Notes: a model not told the origin generated them from the sequence alone. A DNA stretch of 64,000 nt from Eumeta japonica (GCA_005406025.1 BGZK01000748.1:186001-250000), one strand, 5' to 3'; shown: positions 47,711 through 59,829, counted from the stretch's first letter. Made by a program: numbers and translations.

Positions 47711-48429
47711 ACAAAAAAAAAAAGTTTGTAGGAGGTTCTGCCTCGACGGTGGTGTGATTGGAACCTGACGCAACACTACTAATGTTTTGAAAATATGTAT
47801 AAAATAATTATCATAAATATTGTATTGCGTTACGTTTAGAAAATAATTTAAATGAAATAAAGTATTTTATAAGAATTATAGTCCATTACCCCAGTTTCAC
47901 TTACGTAATTAACGTCTAAGAACCTTCCAGAACACTTAATCTTAAGTAAGCAGACCTGCAAGCCCTTAACAGGATAATTATAATCCATCAATCACACGTG
48001 TGGGCGAATAGACCTATAGCACCGCAACGTTTAATTAGAGAGAGGATGATGTCGAAACAAATATGTTGATCAATATAGTTGTATATAGAGCATTATAATA
48101 CAATATAAACATAACTTCATTCCATAATTTTCAATACAGTTACAGTTATTATCTGCAATAATAATTGTCGAATTTGATCCTTTATTTTCAAACATTGTTT
48201 TAACAAAAGCTCGTAAGCATGTTCAAGTAGGTATGTGTAGTGTGTGTATGTAATACTAAATAATATAGTTGTATTGATTTAAGGAATAATTTTGGATTCA
48301 GTATTTATGAAACGTAGAACATAGGTTTGAAAGATTTCAATAAAGTAGAAAAAGGAGTGTTGCGGTGGTTTAGCCAATAGTGGAAAAAATGAAGGAATAC
48401 AGTCTGACTAAATAAACTTATTTATAAAA

Positions 48430-48660
48430 TTGATCGATAGAGCGACGAGTGTGATGGAAAGGTTGATGATAAATTCCGCCCTAGAAAATCCGATGCGGAC
48501 CAAATTGATGACATATTAAAAAAAAACGTATCAAGGACCTGAAACCGAAGAGTTTGTATAAAACGATTGACGGATGTCAGTGAAGCGAGAGAAATATACA
48601 AAAATCGTAGTACTATGTGGATGTTTGCAGTCTCTGGCTACCTTTTTGGAAAAACAGGCG
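48430..48660 (+). pseudogene. LINE reverse transcriptase C-terminal remnant
   Basis: Late text translates as DVSEAREIYKNRSTMW followed by FAVSGY, matching the final residues (NVSEAREVxKDRxxWxxVVxAYP-like) of insect endonuclease-reverse transcriptase LINEs. Frames upstream are broken. It is a short, decayed fragment with no intact ORF. Confidence 0.5.
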
Positions 48661-50582
48661 TGAGTTTATAAGAACAATAAGCAACACAGGATCAGGTCAT
48701 TAACTGAGGTCATCGATTTACAGAATTAAAAAAAAGTAATATTTCCCTAAAATAGTTAACTATTTACTGGAAGTGAAAGGACTCAAAAACGTTGTTTTCG
48801 CATCTTTAAATGGACCACTTTTGAACTGCCTCTCAGGTCGGGCCTTCGGACTGTAAACAGGCCGCACGGATCCCTTAAGCCTGAAGAGGCATCGACGAGC
48901 CGTCTAAAGCAATAAAAACTTACAATGTAAGTGGATTTTATACGCTCAACGCTCCAACATTTCGCTACATTGAACTCGAGGACGGGCCCACTGGAAATAT
49001 TTTCTTGATATATATATTTTTCTAGTTATAGCCCGGCTGCTCGAATATCTTAGCTTTTTATTCGCATTTTTTTCGACGGTACACTTCTAGTACCTCATGT
49101 ACCTTCCTCTCCGTTAAATCCGTCATCGGTTTTCCTTTGTGTTTTCTCTCCTTAAAGTAAAAGTTTCGTATCCTATTCCCAATTTGAACTTACATTTTTT
49201 TCTCAATAAAAGGTTCAACGACTTATATTTTTGTTTTTATTTACAGTGATTGTTTACTAAACCGACTATAGATATCGCATTTAAGACTAGTACCGAGTAA
49301 ATATTTCTTTAGCATAAATGGTTTATTCTGACCTCATTACAATATCATTAATGGTACATTCGAGATGAATTGTCGATATAGAAAAATATTAATTCTGACC
49401 AGAAGTGGTCAACGATTTCTTGAACGTTATTTATTCGACGGTATTTATACCACTTCGAGAACGTACTACCGTTCGTCGTGGCGATTAGTTAATATATGTA
49501 TAAAATTGAAATTAAAGACACACAATGTACCTACAATCTTGAGTGCTAGGTCATCAGCGGGTCACGACGTATAGACCTCTCACGAAAAGTAAATTTTTAA
49601 AATGTGCAATTTTCCCATCTCAACTGGCTGCTAATTAGTGTGTATAAATGCGATAAACGCAATTTCTTAATGTTTTGCTTACGTACGTATAGAATTTAAT
49701 TGATAATTAAATTGAATAATATGATTGAAGACGTAGCTTAAACGTTGAAAAGTGGCCATGTGACCAATTTATATTTGTACATTAATATCAGTACTATTGG
49801 TGGCAGTTATAATTCACCGGCGAGAACGAGAACAAATAAAGTGTCTGATGTAAAACCTTTAGATCTTAATAATTTTAACATCTTTCTTTTTCAATAATTC
49901 CCTGTGGCATATCCATAATATTGAACAATTTACGTAAATGCGACTTTAATGCATTTTTCATCGCAATTTACTCGTATTTTTTATATAACATGATGTGCGA
50001 TCTGTTATCTAATTGCAAGCTTTATTTGTAATCTCCTGCTAAACATTCTATGTAACATATTATCAAAGTATGAAGTATCGATTTTTTCATTCCCTTTCGA
50101 TTAAGAATGAACATATTTCAGGAGAAGTGTAATTATTCGAAATGGTTTTCCGGTACATTTTCCCGGAGTTCCGGGTTGAGTTGCCCAAATTAATGGCGAA
50201 TAAGGCCGGCTATTACCCTATTTCTTGGCCAAGGAATTGCGGCCCTTTTTATTGGATAAGCCACCTCCGCGGTTGACGTATGACCGCCCTGACTTTGTGT
50301 TATTTTACGAAGGTGAATGGATGAACCTGGGACGAAATGAAAATGCTGGATTTTTCCTCAAAAATGAAACCTGTTTTAAATTTGACCAATTAAATGCGCA
50401 TTTTTGTGACAACAAATTCATTATTAAAAGTGGGGCGCACTAAAATTTTCTAGAATTGGCCACTTACATACACAGTATTTAAAAAGTAATTACTACATTT
50501 GAAAATAGAACTCTTGAGCCATAAAATACAGTTTGTTTCATCTGTGAATTGCTTTCACGTTGTGGCTTAATTTTAAAGATAG
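48661..50582. other. AT-rich noncoding stretch
   Basis: No gene is supported; the small frames at 49365-49574 and 50225-50443 have no recognised domain. Confidence 0.45.
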
Positions 50583-50638
50583 CGAAAATTTTTACGACTT
50601 AAATTCATCACTATGGATTTAAGTCGTAAAAATTTTCG
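50583..50638. repeat. Perfect inverted repeat, 22-bp arms, 12-base loop
   Basis: CGAAAATTTTTACGACTTAA plus AT (50583-50604) and its exact reverse complement (50617-50638) surround TCATCACTATGG. It abuts the mariner remnant on its 5' side but is not a recognisable mariner end. Confidence 0.95.
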
Positions 50639-50689
50639 TACTACGATTTTTTATGATTTCAAGTGTAATTTGATATAGCTCAGCAGAAC

Positions 50690-51295
50690 CTCGCTCGGCT
50701 TCGAACTGTTTTTTTGGCAATGAAGCACCATGCAAGACGACTATTTATAACTGGTTTGGAGAATCCAAGCGCGGTCGTGTCAATCTCAGTGATCAATCAA
50801 TCTCAAGAGCAATCTCAGTATCGTCTCCCGTCCACCGCTGTGGACAACAAAAACATCGATGTTGTACGCCGTATGATCGAAACAGACAGGTGACCTAACA
50901 AACACGTGACCTATCATGATTTTCGGGTATCCTTAGGCATAAGCATGAGTCAAATACAATCAATCCTACACATACATTTGGGTATGAATAAGCTGTGTTC
51001 GCGGTAGATATCACACAAATTGACTGAGGCTAAAAAACGGATCGCGTCACTTCCGCGCCATGCCATGCCCACCAGATTCGAGGAAGGGGCGTCAAATTTG
51101 GTGTGACATAGTAACAGGTGACGAAACGTGGATTTATTGCTACGGCCTCAGAACAAAGAGATGAGCCGAAGACAATCAAAATGGCGCGTGAGCGAAGCGC
51201 TTCTAGCGGATGATTGTTTCTCTTTTTTACTAAAACTGGATAAGTAGCTACTGTTGCATTGGAGAATGGTCGTACCATGAATAGTGATTGACACA
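50690..51295 (+). pseudogene. mariner transposase pseudogene 1
   Basis: Pieces of a mariner-family transposase occur in order, in shifting frames. TTIYNWFGESKRGRVNLSD is the end of the DNA-binding helix-turn-helix region. VDNKNIDVVRRMIETDR and FRVSLGISMSQIQSILHIHL follow. Next come KLTEAKKRIASLPRHAMPTR and FEEGASNLV. TGDETWIYCYG contains the first catalytic Asp. VATVALENGRTMNSD lies near 51290. At least three frameshifts and several stops are present, and everything after the middle catalytic region, including the second and third Asp, is gone. No terminal inverted repeats were found. Confidence 0.85.
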
Positions 51296-53187
51296 GTGAT
51301 CTCACATGCCCGCAATTTATTATATTATAATCTATTTAAAAAAAAAAAAACTAAAAAACTTGTTGGAAACGTTTAAAATTAAAAAGCAACACAATGCTTA
51401 CAAACGGTTTGTAGTAGCTCTTTTGGTTTCACTCTTTTTCGCTGCGGTTTTTGTCAGAATCAGTTTTTGTTTGTTTTCGCGAGAACACTAGACGGTATTA
51501 CAACACTATTTGATATAAAAACAAAGATCACGTACGATACAAATGACAGATGAATCAGAGCGATCGTAAGCCTCAGTCATTTGACCGCGAACGGTGTTTT
51601 CTCTTCTCGCGCTACTATTTTATGCTACCTAAGTATTTTTTTGCTTTAAGTATGATGTCAAGATGTATTTCCTTTTGTCACCTTGTTGATTTGATGCCTT
51701 TTTAACTTTATTTGAAGACTAGAAAAAAATAATAAAAGAGTAGAGAAATAAAAGAAAACCGAAGAACAAATTGGTGAAAAGACTAACTTTTTTAAGTAAA
51801 ATGAATGGACTTCAAAAAACTGAAAAAAAAATCTTCGAAAACTCGATTTGACACAGCGCTAATGATACTTACGACGAAACATACAAACTGACAGACAATA
51901 ATAATCGATTTCTATACACTGATTTTTTTCTAGTGAAATCATTAGGGTTATATCAGTTTACATTATCTAAGAAAGTATTTACTTCTCACCTCTAAACGCG
52001 GTGCCAAACCGCGTAATATAACTACATAGAAATTAGTTACGTTTTCGATCACGCTACGCATACCTCTAGTGGTGTGTTATTAATATAAACGTTTACATTT
52101 CTTCCCATTTATATGACTTTCTAAAACGTCCCTAGTGTTCGTTTTACGCAACTTCTGAATTCATTTGTTGTTGTGTCGAGCTCTAAAAACAGCACTGTTT
52201 TTTATTTGTGAGGTATGTCTTCTCACAATCTATTTATTTTTGTATTGAAAGAACTATTAATTCGTAGAGAGAATTAAACGAATCCATATACAACTATTAA
52301 AACTGGGCAATAATATTTCGAAAATCGCACTTAACTCCGAAGTGATGCGTGCCCATAGACTTTGAGAGTTACGACAGGAAGAAAAGGGTCTATTTATAGT
52401 ATCCGACAACCCCTCTCTGGGTTGTTAATTCGTAAGTGCTAACGACCCGGCCTCAGCTTATTTTTGAATATCATATTGTGAGGGCTCCTTCGCTGTGCGT
52501 ATGTCTCATGCACAGAGCTTTACGTCAGCTATCACGTCAATTTTTAATACAATTTTTATGCAAAACCCATCAACTTTCATTACAAAATATTTAGAAGATA
52601 ACAAAAGACGTTTTATGGCGTACAATTTAGTTGTTTTTAAAGCTAAGTATTTAAAGATTTTCATTTCGATTACATTTTATTTATGATAGACAGTATTTAT
52701 AATTGGTAAACGATTAGTATATTTTCAACACTATACCAGGTAACTAACTATTAAGGTGCTAGAAGCGTAATAAATTCATACTAAACGGAGTTATAACTAT
52801 GTTTTTGAGTTGATCTTTTAATTTGTTATTAAATATTAAATTACGTACTATTGTTATAGTCTACAAGGGTAAACACTTCATGTGTAGTGTACATCATAAA
52901 ATTATAGAGGTATGTTATAACGAAACAGTGCCGAGAGTTAAAACTAGCAAGTGAGCGATTAAGTTAAATAATATTATAATTGATTATTTATCATATATGC
53001 TAAATAAACGGCAGTAAATAAACGAAATATTTACAATAAACATACTTGGATTAATTTAGAAAACACATCTTAAATCATTGTTTATTTTCATTTAGTTGTC
53101 GATATTAGACAAAAGTCACCATTTGTCAGTCAAGTTTGAACAATGTGCACTGGTGATATGCGGATGCCATACGTAGTCCTTCACAGT
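51296..53187. other. AT-rich noncoding stretch
   Basis: No gene or classified repeat is supported. Confidence 0.45.
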
Positions 53188-53817
53188 TAGGCCTCTTCCG
53201 CGATCCCTTTGTAAACTGACTTAAAATTCACTTAAAAGCAGTTTTAACTCAGTTTAGTTTCCATCTATATGACTTTTATTTCATAATATATTTTAATTAA
53301 AAAAGCGGCAATAGCGCATATTTTGTTACTTACTCGCCATAGATAAGAATTTACTTTTTTTTGTAACAATATTTAACAAACGCGTATAAGGAATTATTGC
53401 GCGTTATATTTATTCAAGTATTATTACACAGAATTACTTAATTGATGATAATCAATTAGAATCGAAATGTGGAGTATTTTAAATACTGTCTAATTAATAA
53501 AACAATTAATTATTGTTTTACAAAGCAACATCTAAAACTGCTAGTATGTGCCGCTAGCATTGTTGCATTGTCAAATCCAAATTTTAAACTGGTTATCTAT
53601 TTTTTATTTTAAAATATGGAAACCCATCAGTTATCAGCGTATTAAAGATATTTTTAAAGCAATAAAAGTCGCTTCGGCCGTCATTCATATGAAGGATTAT
53701 AAGAAGTAATTTTAAGGGCTAAAAAGCTTTAAAAGGTGATAGTGGAGTGCAAAATGACTTTTAAAAGTTACTTTTTGTTAAAAGTGAGTTTAAAAAGAGG
53801 TGTTGAAAGAGGCCCTA
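53188..53817. mobile_element. MITE B, TAGGGCCTCTTTCA family, about 630 bp
   Basis: It starts TAGGCCTCTTCCGCGATCCC then TAAACTGACTTAAAATTCAC. It ends TTACTTTTTGTTAAAAGTGA then GAGGTGTTGAAAGAGGCCCT. The right terminus read in reverse matches the left end of MITE A (23774) closely. The interior is AT-rich and noncoding. It is a longer relative of MITE A, inserted immediately beside a LINE fragment. Confidence 0.65.
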
Positions 53818-53827
53818 GTCCCATAAA

Positions 53828-54055
53828 CGCAGAGTAACCCAAAATGCTATGGAAATAACTGGATTTATCCACAGGATCAAATTCGAGAAGGGAAAATCCG
53901 TAAGACTAGAGTGATAGACGTAGCTCGCAGAATCAACAAGTTGAAGTGGCTATGGGCAGGTCGTATTAGAACAATCGCTGTCGGGAAACGCAGCGATCGT
54001 TATATGGCAAGAGACAGCAAAAAATACGGAAAGGGCGGTTGCGCTGTATCACAAT
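53828..54055 (+). pseudogene. LINE reverse transcriptase C-terminal fragment
   Basis: Translation gives RRVTQNAMEI, then, after a frame change, DQIREGKIRKTRVIDVARRI and NKLKWLWAGRIRTI. This is the conserved stretch following the reverse transcriptase domain of lepidopteran RTE-like LINEs (..DRIRNEEIRRRTRVTDI... KLKWxWAGHIAR). The continuation is diverged. It begins 10 bases after the end of MITE B, which may have inserted into the LINE. Confidence 0.75.
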
Positions 54056-54250
54056 AGAAAACGTTAAAAGGATTTTAATAAATATCCAATAAAATGTATC
54101 TTAAGGCAAAAAAGTTTTTGCCTTGATCTTGAAAAACCTTGAGTTTCTATTGCTCCTTTTTTCTCAGGGCAAATGAACCTTTGAAATAGATGGTAATGTT
54201 AATGTCAAAATAATACAAGTATAATGTCCTCCTAATGTATTTCTTTTATC

Positions 54251-55250
54251 CATTTTTAACTTCCCGCTATGAAAATTCAATAATTTTTGAAAATTGGAAA
54301 TTGACTGTTTTTAGTCCGATTTTCAAAAATCGAATTTTCATCTATTTTGACCATTTCCTGAATAATCAGTGTGCGTGCGTGCGTGTTTGTGTGTTTGTGC
54401 GCGCGTGTTCGAAATTCGACAGGAGTCTACACAAGTTAAGCTTCCTGAAGGCTTAAACGCCTAGTAGATTTTGAGATCTTTAAAATATTTTTTTTAACAA
54501 TGGTTTTTTAAAAATAACTCTTAGACTTACTCTCCCGATTGACACCAAAATATAACCATTTATTTTCCCCAAACAGTTGCATCGATTTCCGCAAATGACA
54601 TAAAAATGGGTTTATTTTTCAAGAGATTATTGATGGAGAATTTTTTTCCTAAAAAGTGTTTTTACAATATTTTGTAATCACCTTAACGATAAATTTCAAA
54701 ATCTAATCAGCTGTTCTGTTTAGAAAACAACGTCGATCGTTGTAAACTGTATTAACGTTGGACGGTTCGTTCGAGAGATATCGTTAACAAAAAATTTGCA
54801 AAAAAATATTTTATAAAACAATTTCTAAAATACTTATTGGATTGAAATTTGGTATCAGTCTACTTTTTTTACTTAAAAAACTGCGTCGAATGCCACAGCA
54901 AATCAAAATTGAACAACGCGTTTGATAGATATCGTATTTCAAAATCATAAAATAGCGGTTTTTTAAAAATAAATCAAGATATTTGAACTCGAAGGATCGA
55001 CAACGTATTAAAACTATATTTTTATGCTCGAAAAACTTGTAAAAAAACCAAAATCCATATTTTTGAGGTCAAACTCAATAATTGGATGCTAGGTAAGCTT
55101 TTGAAGACTTTGAGCCTGATAGCAAAAAGTTTCATGAATGGCCTATAAGATCAACCATTTTTCCAATTTTTGAGCTCGAAAAGCTTAAAGGTAAGTGTTT
55201 GAGTTTTGAGACATGTATATTTTTGAATTCCAGGAGCCTAAACACACATC
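54251..55250 (-). mobile_element. Long interspersed repeat ending GGGAAGTTAAAAA, copy 2
   Basis: Read on the minus strand, it carries CTTTAAGCTTTTCGAGCTCA, then GATCTTATAGGCCATTCATG, and ends TTTTCATAGCGGGAAGTTAA (54251). These correspond to segments and the terminus of the copy at 26672-27399. It is somewhat longer, with AATTTTTGAAAAT-rich interior. A TGCG/TGTT microsatellite occurs at about 54370-54410. Confidence 0.6.
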
Positions 55251-55605
55251 GATAAATATCATACCGGGAAATTTAAGGGATGACCAGCAGAGTTAACCGT
55301 ACTACATATTCTTTTTCTACAGCATACTTGTAGGGTAAACGAGCTCGTGACCCATAAGAATAAATAGTCATCGCCCCCCATGCATATTCGCAACCCCAAA
55401 GTAGTCACCAATACGTTACCAACCTTTTGAGTAGAAATAAGATATAATAGGGGAGATTGAACGAGGCGAGTGAGATGATAGAAAAGGCAACCGGAACTCT
55501 CATTCAACGGACGGAGGGCACCAGCGGAAACTGCTACTTCATGTCTGTATTCTATGAGTGTGATATCTCACCAGTCGAGCCCTCTCGTTATCGTGGCGCA
55601 GCCAA

Positions 55606-55664
55606 GTTGTGCCTCTATCACTGCTTTATTACCTACGAAATAAAGACATTTTTGATTTGATTTG
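55606..55664 (+). mobile_element. LINE 3' tail with TTTGATTTGATTTG
   Basis: CCTCTATCACTGCTTTATTA followed by GAAATAAAGACATTTTTGAT and a short TTGAT repeat is the type of 3' end left by a poly-purine-free LINE insertion in moths. AATAAA is present at about 55640. The preceding GC-richer text (55450-55605) may be the rest of its 3' region. Confidence 0.45.
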
Positions 55665-55835
55665 GTTCTCGAGTGGCAACCACGAACGTCGCAGCATGAC
55701 ACAGCCTCCCACCAGGTGGGCTAACGTCAGGCTCGTGTGCCACCGTTTGTTGTCGGTAGTCCAGCATCGTATGTCGTGGAGAATACTAAATCCAAAATGT
55801 AGCTTATGTCCAGCAGTTGGCGGTAAGTTAACAAA
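55665..55835 (+). pseudogene. LINE C-terminal fragment (RTE-like)
   Basis: The DNA and its broken translation match the end of lepidopteran RTE-like proteins: VLEWQPRTS-like, then PPTRWANVRL, WRILN and a CPAVGG stretch corresponding to the usual EAYVQQW end. It continues in sense the protein region represented at 53828-54055, so the two could be parts of one interrupted element. The 55609-55911 frame is a shadow of this remnant. Confidence 0.65.
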
Positions 55836-57370
55836 CATTATGGTTTGTATTTGTTACGATGTATCTATGACAAAATCTTCAGAGCGCTCGTTAATATTTA
55901 ACATAAACTAATCGTTTTCAACGTTGGTCCAGAGTCGAACCAAATATTGGTAGTATTCTCACGAATTCATAAACAGAAAAGCACACCTGTCTTGATGGAT
56001 TGGCGAAAACAGGCGAAGGAAAACAGTATGAATACTATATGAAGTTTCGCTGCTTAGAAGTCGAGGCACACACGTGTGTTACTTCTTCGCACATCTAAAT
56101 TGAAAAAAGCGATCTTTTCGTAGTTTAGTATGCAAGTTTCTTGGGTATATACGATTTATTCCAGCGCAATCATTATATTTTGGTAAGCATATGATTTAGT
56201 AAAGATATGATTTAGTAATATATAAATAAAAATTATATATTAGCATTGATAAAAACACAATTATTAGCCAGAAAATCGAATTTACATCTTTTATTATAGT
56301 ATTATAGTCTTCACGAATTACGATCGCTATGATGTTGATTAGAAGTACATGAATTATATGCAAACACCCTATCTTGAGATTCATACCTACATTGAAAAAT
56401 ACCATTTTCTCATAGTACCCGTACGGCAACTTTACGATATTTTCCCAGTTTTACGCAGTATAGTTACTTCCTTTTAATGAGTCTGACAGATGAGATATGC
56501 ACCCCTTTCGGTTTGCCGTAACCGCGAGAGCAACCTGAACATCGGATAGTGTGCATCAGACTAAGAGCCATAGATGGCTCTAGAGGCACACGTTAATATC
56601 GTAAGACATCGCCGTATTATACCCGTGTATATACACCGCAACAAAATGTACTTACATCGAAATGTGGCATTCGAATATTCGGACAAATCACAGTAAATAC
56701 TCCATCGTTCGCGAGTCAAATTTCGCTTACAACAAATCCAATTAACCTCCACAAACAGTCCGTAATTTGACAGCGAACATTTCGTTCGTCAGGACTTTGT
56801 TATTATAATGAAGCGACTCGAAGAATCCTAACGAAAGAATGCAGGAAAACGATATCCGAAACATAAATAAATGTCCCGCAAGAAAAAAAAATGGGCGGGG
56901 GGTGAGCGGCAATCGGAGGGGGCGCACACGACCGACATCTTTTTTAATATCACCTAAAACCGTAGTAAATCAAAAGTTAATTGCCTCGTCTGTGCCGCTG
57001 TCATAACAGAAAAGGTCGTTAACTGCGTAAATTGGATTTCTAGTACAACGTAAATAATATCGGCACCCGTATATTACCGTCTGCTTGCTATCTGCGAAAT
57101 ATTGAATATCAGAGTCCCCTTTTGGCTTTTATTTTATCACTGGCTCTGCATGTGAAAAGACAGAGAAGGTTTTGAAATCTTAGCGTGGAATGTATTGGAA
57201 ATTAACGACTAATGCATAAACACGCTTGGTAATCAGTTGAAAATGCATTTAAGATATTTACGTTAGTAATATATTGATTTCGTTACAATACACTGCAACT
57301 CTCCACTTTAATGTAAGCATTCATCTCCCATATTGCATATTAGTGATCGCTTTGTATAAATATAAATGTA
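55836..57370. other. AT-rich noncoding stretch
   Basis: No gene is supported. GC-richer text at 56890-56940 has no identifiable function. Confidence 0.45.
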
Positions 57371-57415
57371 TAATGGTGTTGTTAAATCAATGATAATGAT
57401 TTAAAAACACCATTA
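57371..57415. repeat. Near-perfect inverted repeat, 19-bp arms, one mismatch
   Basis: TAATGGTGTTGTTAAATCA (57371-57389) pairs with TGATTTAAAAACACCATTA (57397-57415) with a single mismatch and a 7-base loop. Confidence 0.9.
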
Positions 57416-57928
57416 CAGATAGTGACATTTTTAAACCGAACATGTAATATTTCAGACGCGAGAGCGTACCACACATTCGTGATACGTCCGTATTACTTCC
57501 GGAATTTCTGAAGTTCAACCGAGCGACGGCTGGCGCGGAGCCAGCGCGCGCCAACTTCATAACAAAAATTCTCTCCAATATTCCGTCTTGAGTTTTCTTT
57601 CGCGGGTTACTCAGAAAAAAAAATAAGTTTTCCAAAACTGTTGTCGCTTGATCATACGCTTTGAACGTTCGTTGAGAAAAGTTGAATGCTTCTGTGTTGT
57701 ACGTGCATAAACCCTACTTTAGAAAAAACAAGTTAGGTACTATATTTCATTGAAAGTTAGAGACTGAAGCCTTTATTGAAAGTGTTCAATTTTGCGACAC
57801 AATATGTACAGAGTTTCTTAGCATCAATACTGTGATATCTCAAAACTAACTACTATTTGTGCGAAATATTAAAAATATTGTACACAATATTAACATAAGA
57901 AACATTTTTAGCTTAAAACAGTGTATAA

Positions 57929-58384
57929 TTTTGACGTGACAACGTCTTAAATTAGGTTGCGGCTGGGAGTCACTTATGAAAAAGTGTAACGCTCGGTAAC
58001 GTTACGATGAGTCACCGAACGAGAGAGAGGCCCGCCGAATGCCTTGCGTCTCTCTCCCACTCAACTATGATCGGTCTGCCGCGCGCGCAGCACTAGAGAA
58101 TTAGTGCATAGCTTGCAAATGTATTGCAAGTTATTGTATGTATATTTGTATATAAATACGTATGTATGTGTAAAGGTAAAAATAAAATTTTGTTAATATG
58201 AAATTCAGTGCGAGATTCTTTATATAAATTAATGTTTTAAATATAATTCTTTGTATAAATAAATGTTTTAAATTGTTACTATTATTTCATCCTTCTTCCT
58301 ACTATACGAATGAATATTCACATTAAAATGATTTTACCATTCAAAGTCGTTGTCACGTAAAACTTTCGCCCGTATACCGACTTT
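57929..58384 (-). mobile_element. Unclassified nonautonomous element, copy 3 (inverted)
   Basis: It begins TTTTGACGTGACAACGTCTT and ends CGTTGTCACGTAAAACTTTC with CCGACTTTA, the reverse complement of copy 2 at 15644-16090 over its full length. The GC-rich centre (GATCGGTCTGCCGCGCGCGC) and the TACGTATGTATGTGTAAAGG run are shared. The two complete copies are nearly identical by eye, implying relatively recent spread. Confidence 0.8.
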
Positions 58385-58984
58385 ACAGGCAACCAATTTT
58401 TTTTTTATTGGTATATTCTGCGGTTTAGCAATTCCATACTAAGTTCTGGTTTTTTAACATTAACTTTTATCTCGTTCTTTTTAGTGATTTTCGACATCAA
58501 GTAATCAGTTCCAGAATCAATTTGCTCGGTGCGAACGCGGTAACTTAAGATGTAATAATGTTATTTCTTCTGATTCCGACTCTAAAACTGTACTAAACAG
58601 TCATAAATGATCCATCTTAAAAGGGTCTAGGCATGCAAAATAGTTAAAGAATCCTCACAGTGGTTTTAAAGATGTGTCCAATAATACGCCACTTGATGTC
58701 ATACTGGGTTTTTCCCACCTCGCTTGAGGCTATACCCTTTAATATGAATTAAAACTTTAGGCACGTCAGGTGATTTTCAGATGGATAAAATCTCATGCGT
58801 TCGCGTCACCGATATGCTTACGCAGGCTATGCCAAAACTTCTTAATGCGCGGTGAGCGATTTTGTATGAACAAAATCGACAAGTTCGCGCCTCCGACCGA
58901 TATTATTAAATTTAATTCGATTGCAACATAGTTGTTTTTGAAATCGTAACATTAATTTCACAGTTATAAGTTTATACTTCTATC

Positions 58985-59014
58985 GGCAGTCATCCATGAC
59001 TGCCTTTTTTTTTT
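58985..59014. repeat. 9-bp hairpin followed by a ten-T run
   Basis: GGCAGTCAT and ATGACTGCC pair around CC and are followed by ten T. It looks like a bacterial terminator but sits in insect DNA just after (minus sense) the candidate exon at 59024-59146, so chance or a Pol III-type stop is as likely. Confidence 0.6.
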
Positions 59015-59023
59015 ATTCCATTC

Positions 59024-59146
59024 TTAAAGGATTTCGGACTTTCGGCCTTTCACGCCGGCCCGTCGCGCGCCGGCGCTGCTGACGATCGCAGTCACCTGTG
59101 CGGTGACAATGTCCAGCACCAACGGCTCGAAGTGTCCTCCGATACA
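59024..59146 (-). CDS. Candidate terminal exon, product unknown
   Basis: On the minus strand a plausible acceptor (CCATTTGCTGTTCAG) precedes a GC-rich frame reading CIGGHFEPLVLDIVTAQVTA then IVSSAGARRAGVKGRKSEIL and a stop. The residue pattern (hydrophobic core then basic tail) is protein-like, and codon choice is GC-rich against AT-rich flanks. GCACAG followed by GTGACT inside it is also a good splice donor, so it could instead be a 51-base internal exon. AATAAA lies just after the stop. I do not recognise the protein. A LINE fragment is an alternative. Confidence 0.3.
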   Translation of the reverse strand, partial: CIGGHFEPLVLDIVTAQVTAIVSSAGARRAGVKGRKSEIL

Positions 59147-59829
59147 CTGAACAGCAAATGGTTTAATTTGATTTAAGTTAAATACTTATCTGATCGCAAC
59201 GCTCCTGGCGACTCGGCCGCCATCGTTCCGTTATGCATTAATAAATAAAAATAATTAAATAATAGCAGATACAAATGAAACTCGTAAATAATAGGCATTA
59301 GTAAAATGACGAAATATAAACAAGACATTTAACGTGATTGTCAACAGGAACGGGCTTACGTGAACTTAACTAAGGAATTAGGAATCGAGTAGTAGTAACG
59401 ATGATTGCGGAGATCGCTGTTCTAGAATTGACCAAACTTTAATGACTAACATATTGCAATGAAGTCTTCCACCGTTGACGGACACCACCGAAGAAACCTT
59501 GAATGTTCAAATGCGATGAAACATTCCGCATTCGAATGGGTGACAAAAAAAATTAAGGCCGCGACAAAAAATGTCACGTTGTAAACAAGGTCTAGTGTAA
59601 TGATTGCAAAAAGTACCCGGGCGAATCAACTTTGTTCTACGTCTGTCGAGCTTGCCTTGGAAATATAATAAATTGAATTCTCACGGGAAAAGTTATTTAT
59701 GTTTAAGAATAAACTTTCAATCAACAAAGCAGTTTCCAAAAATAAACATTAAAATACATAATAAAATATAACACGTACAGTCCGCAGTTCACGTCACGTA
59801 GTGCCATTTTTTGTAGACTCAATAACATA

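Noticed and set aside
47529..47768. 79-codon plus-strand frame with proline-rich text
   Set aside because: It coincides with DNA resembling an RTE 3' region, and its reading is not that of a retrotransposon protein.
51030..51305. 91-codon minus-strand frame
   Set aside because: It is antisense to the mariner pseudogene.
58985..59014. Hairpin plus T-run like a rho-independent terminator
   Set aside because: Bacterial termination does not apply in insect DNA; listed only as a repeat.
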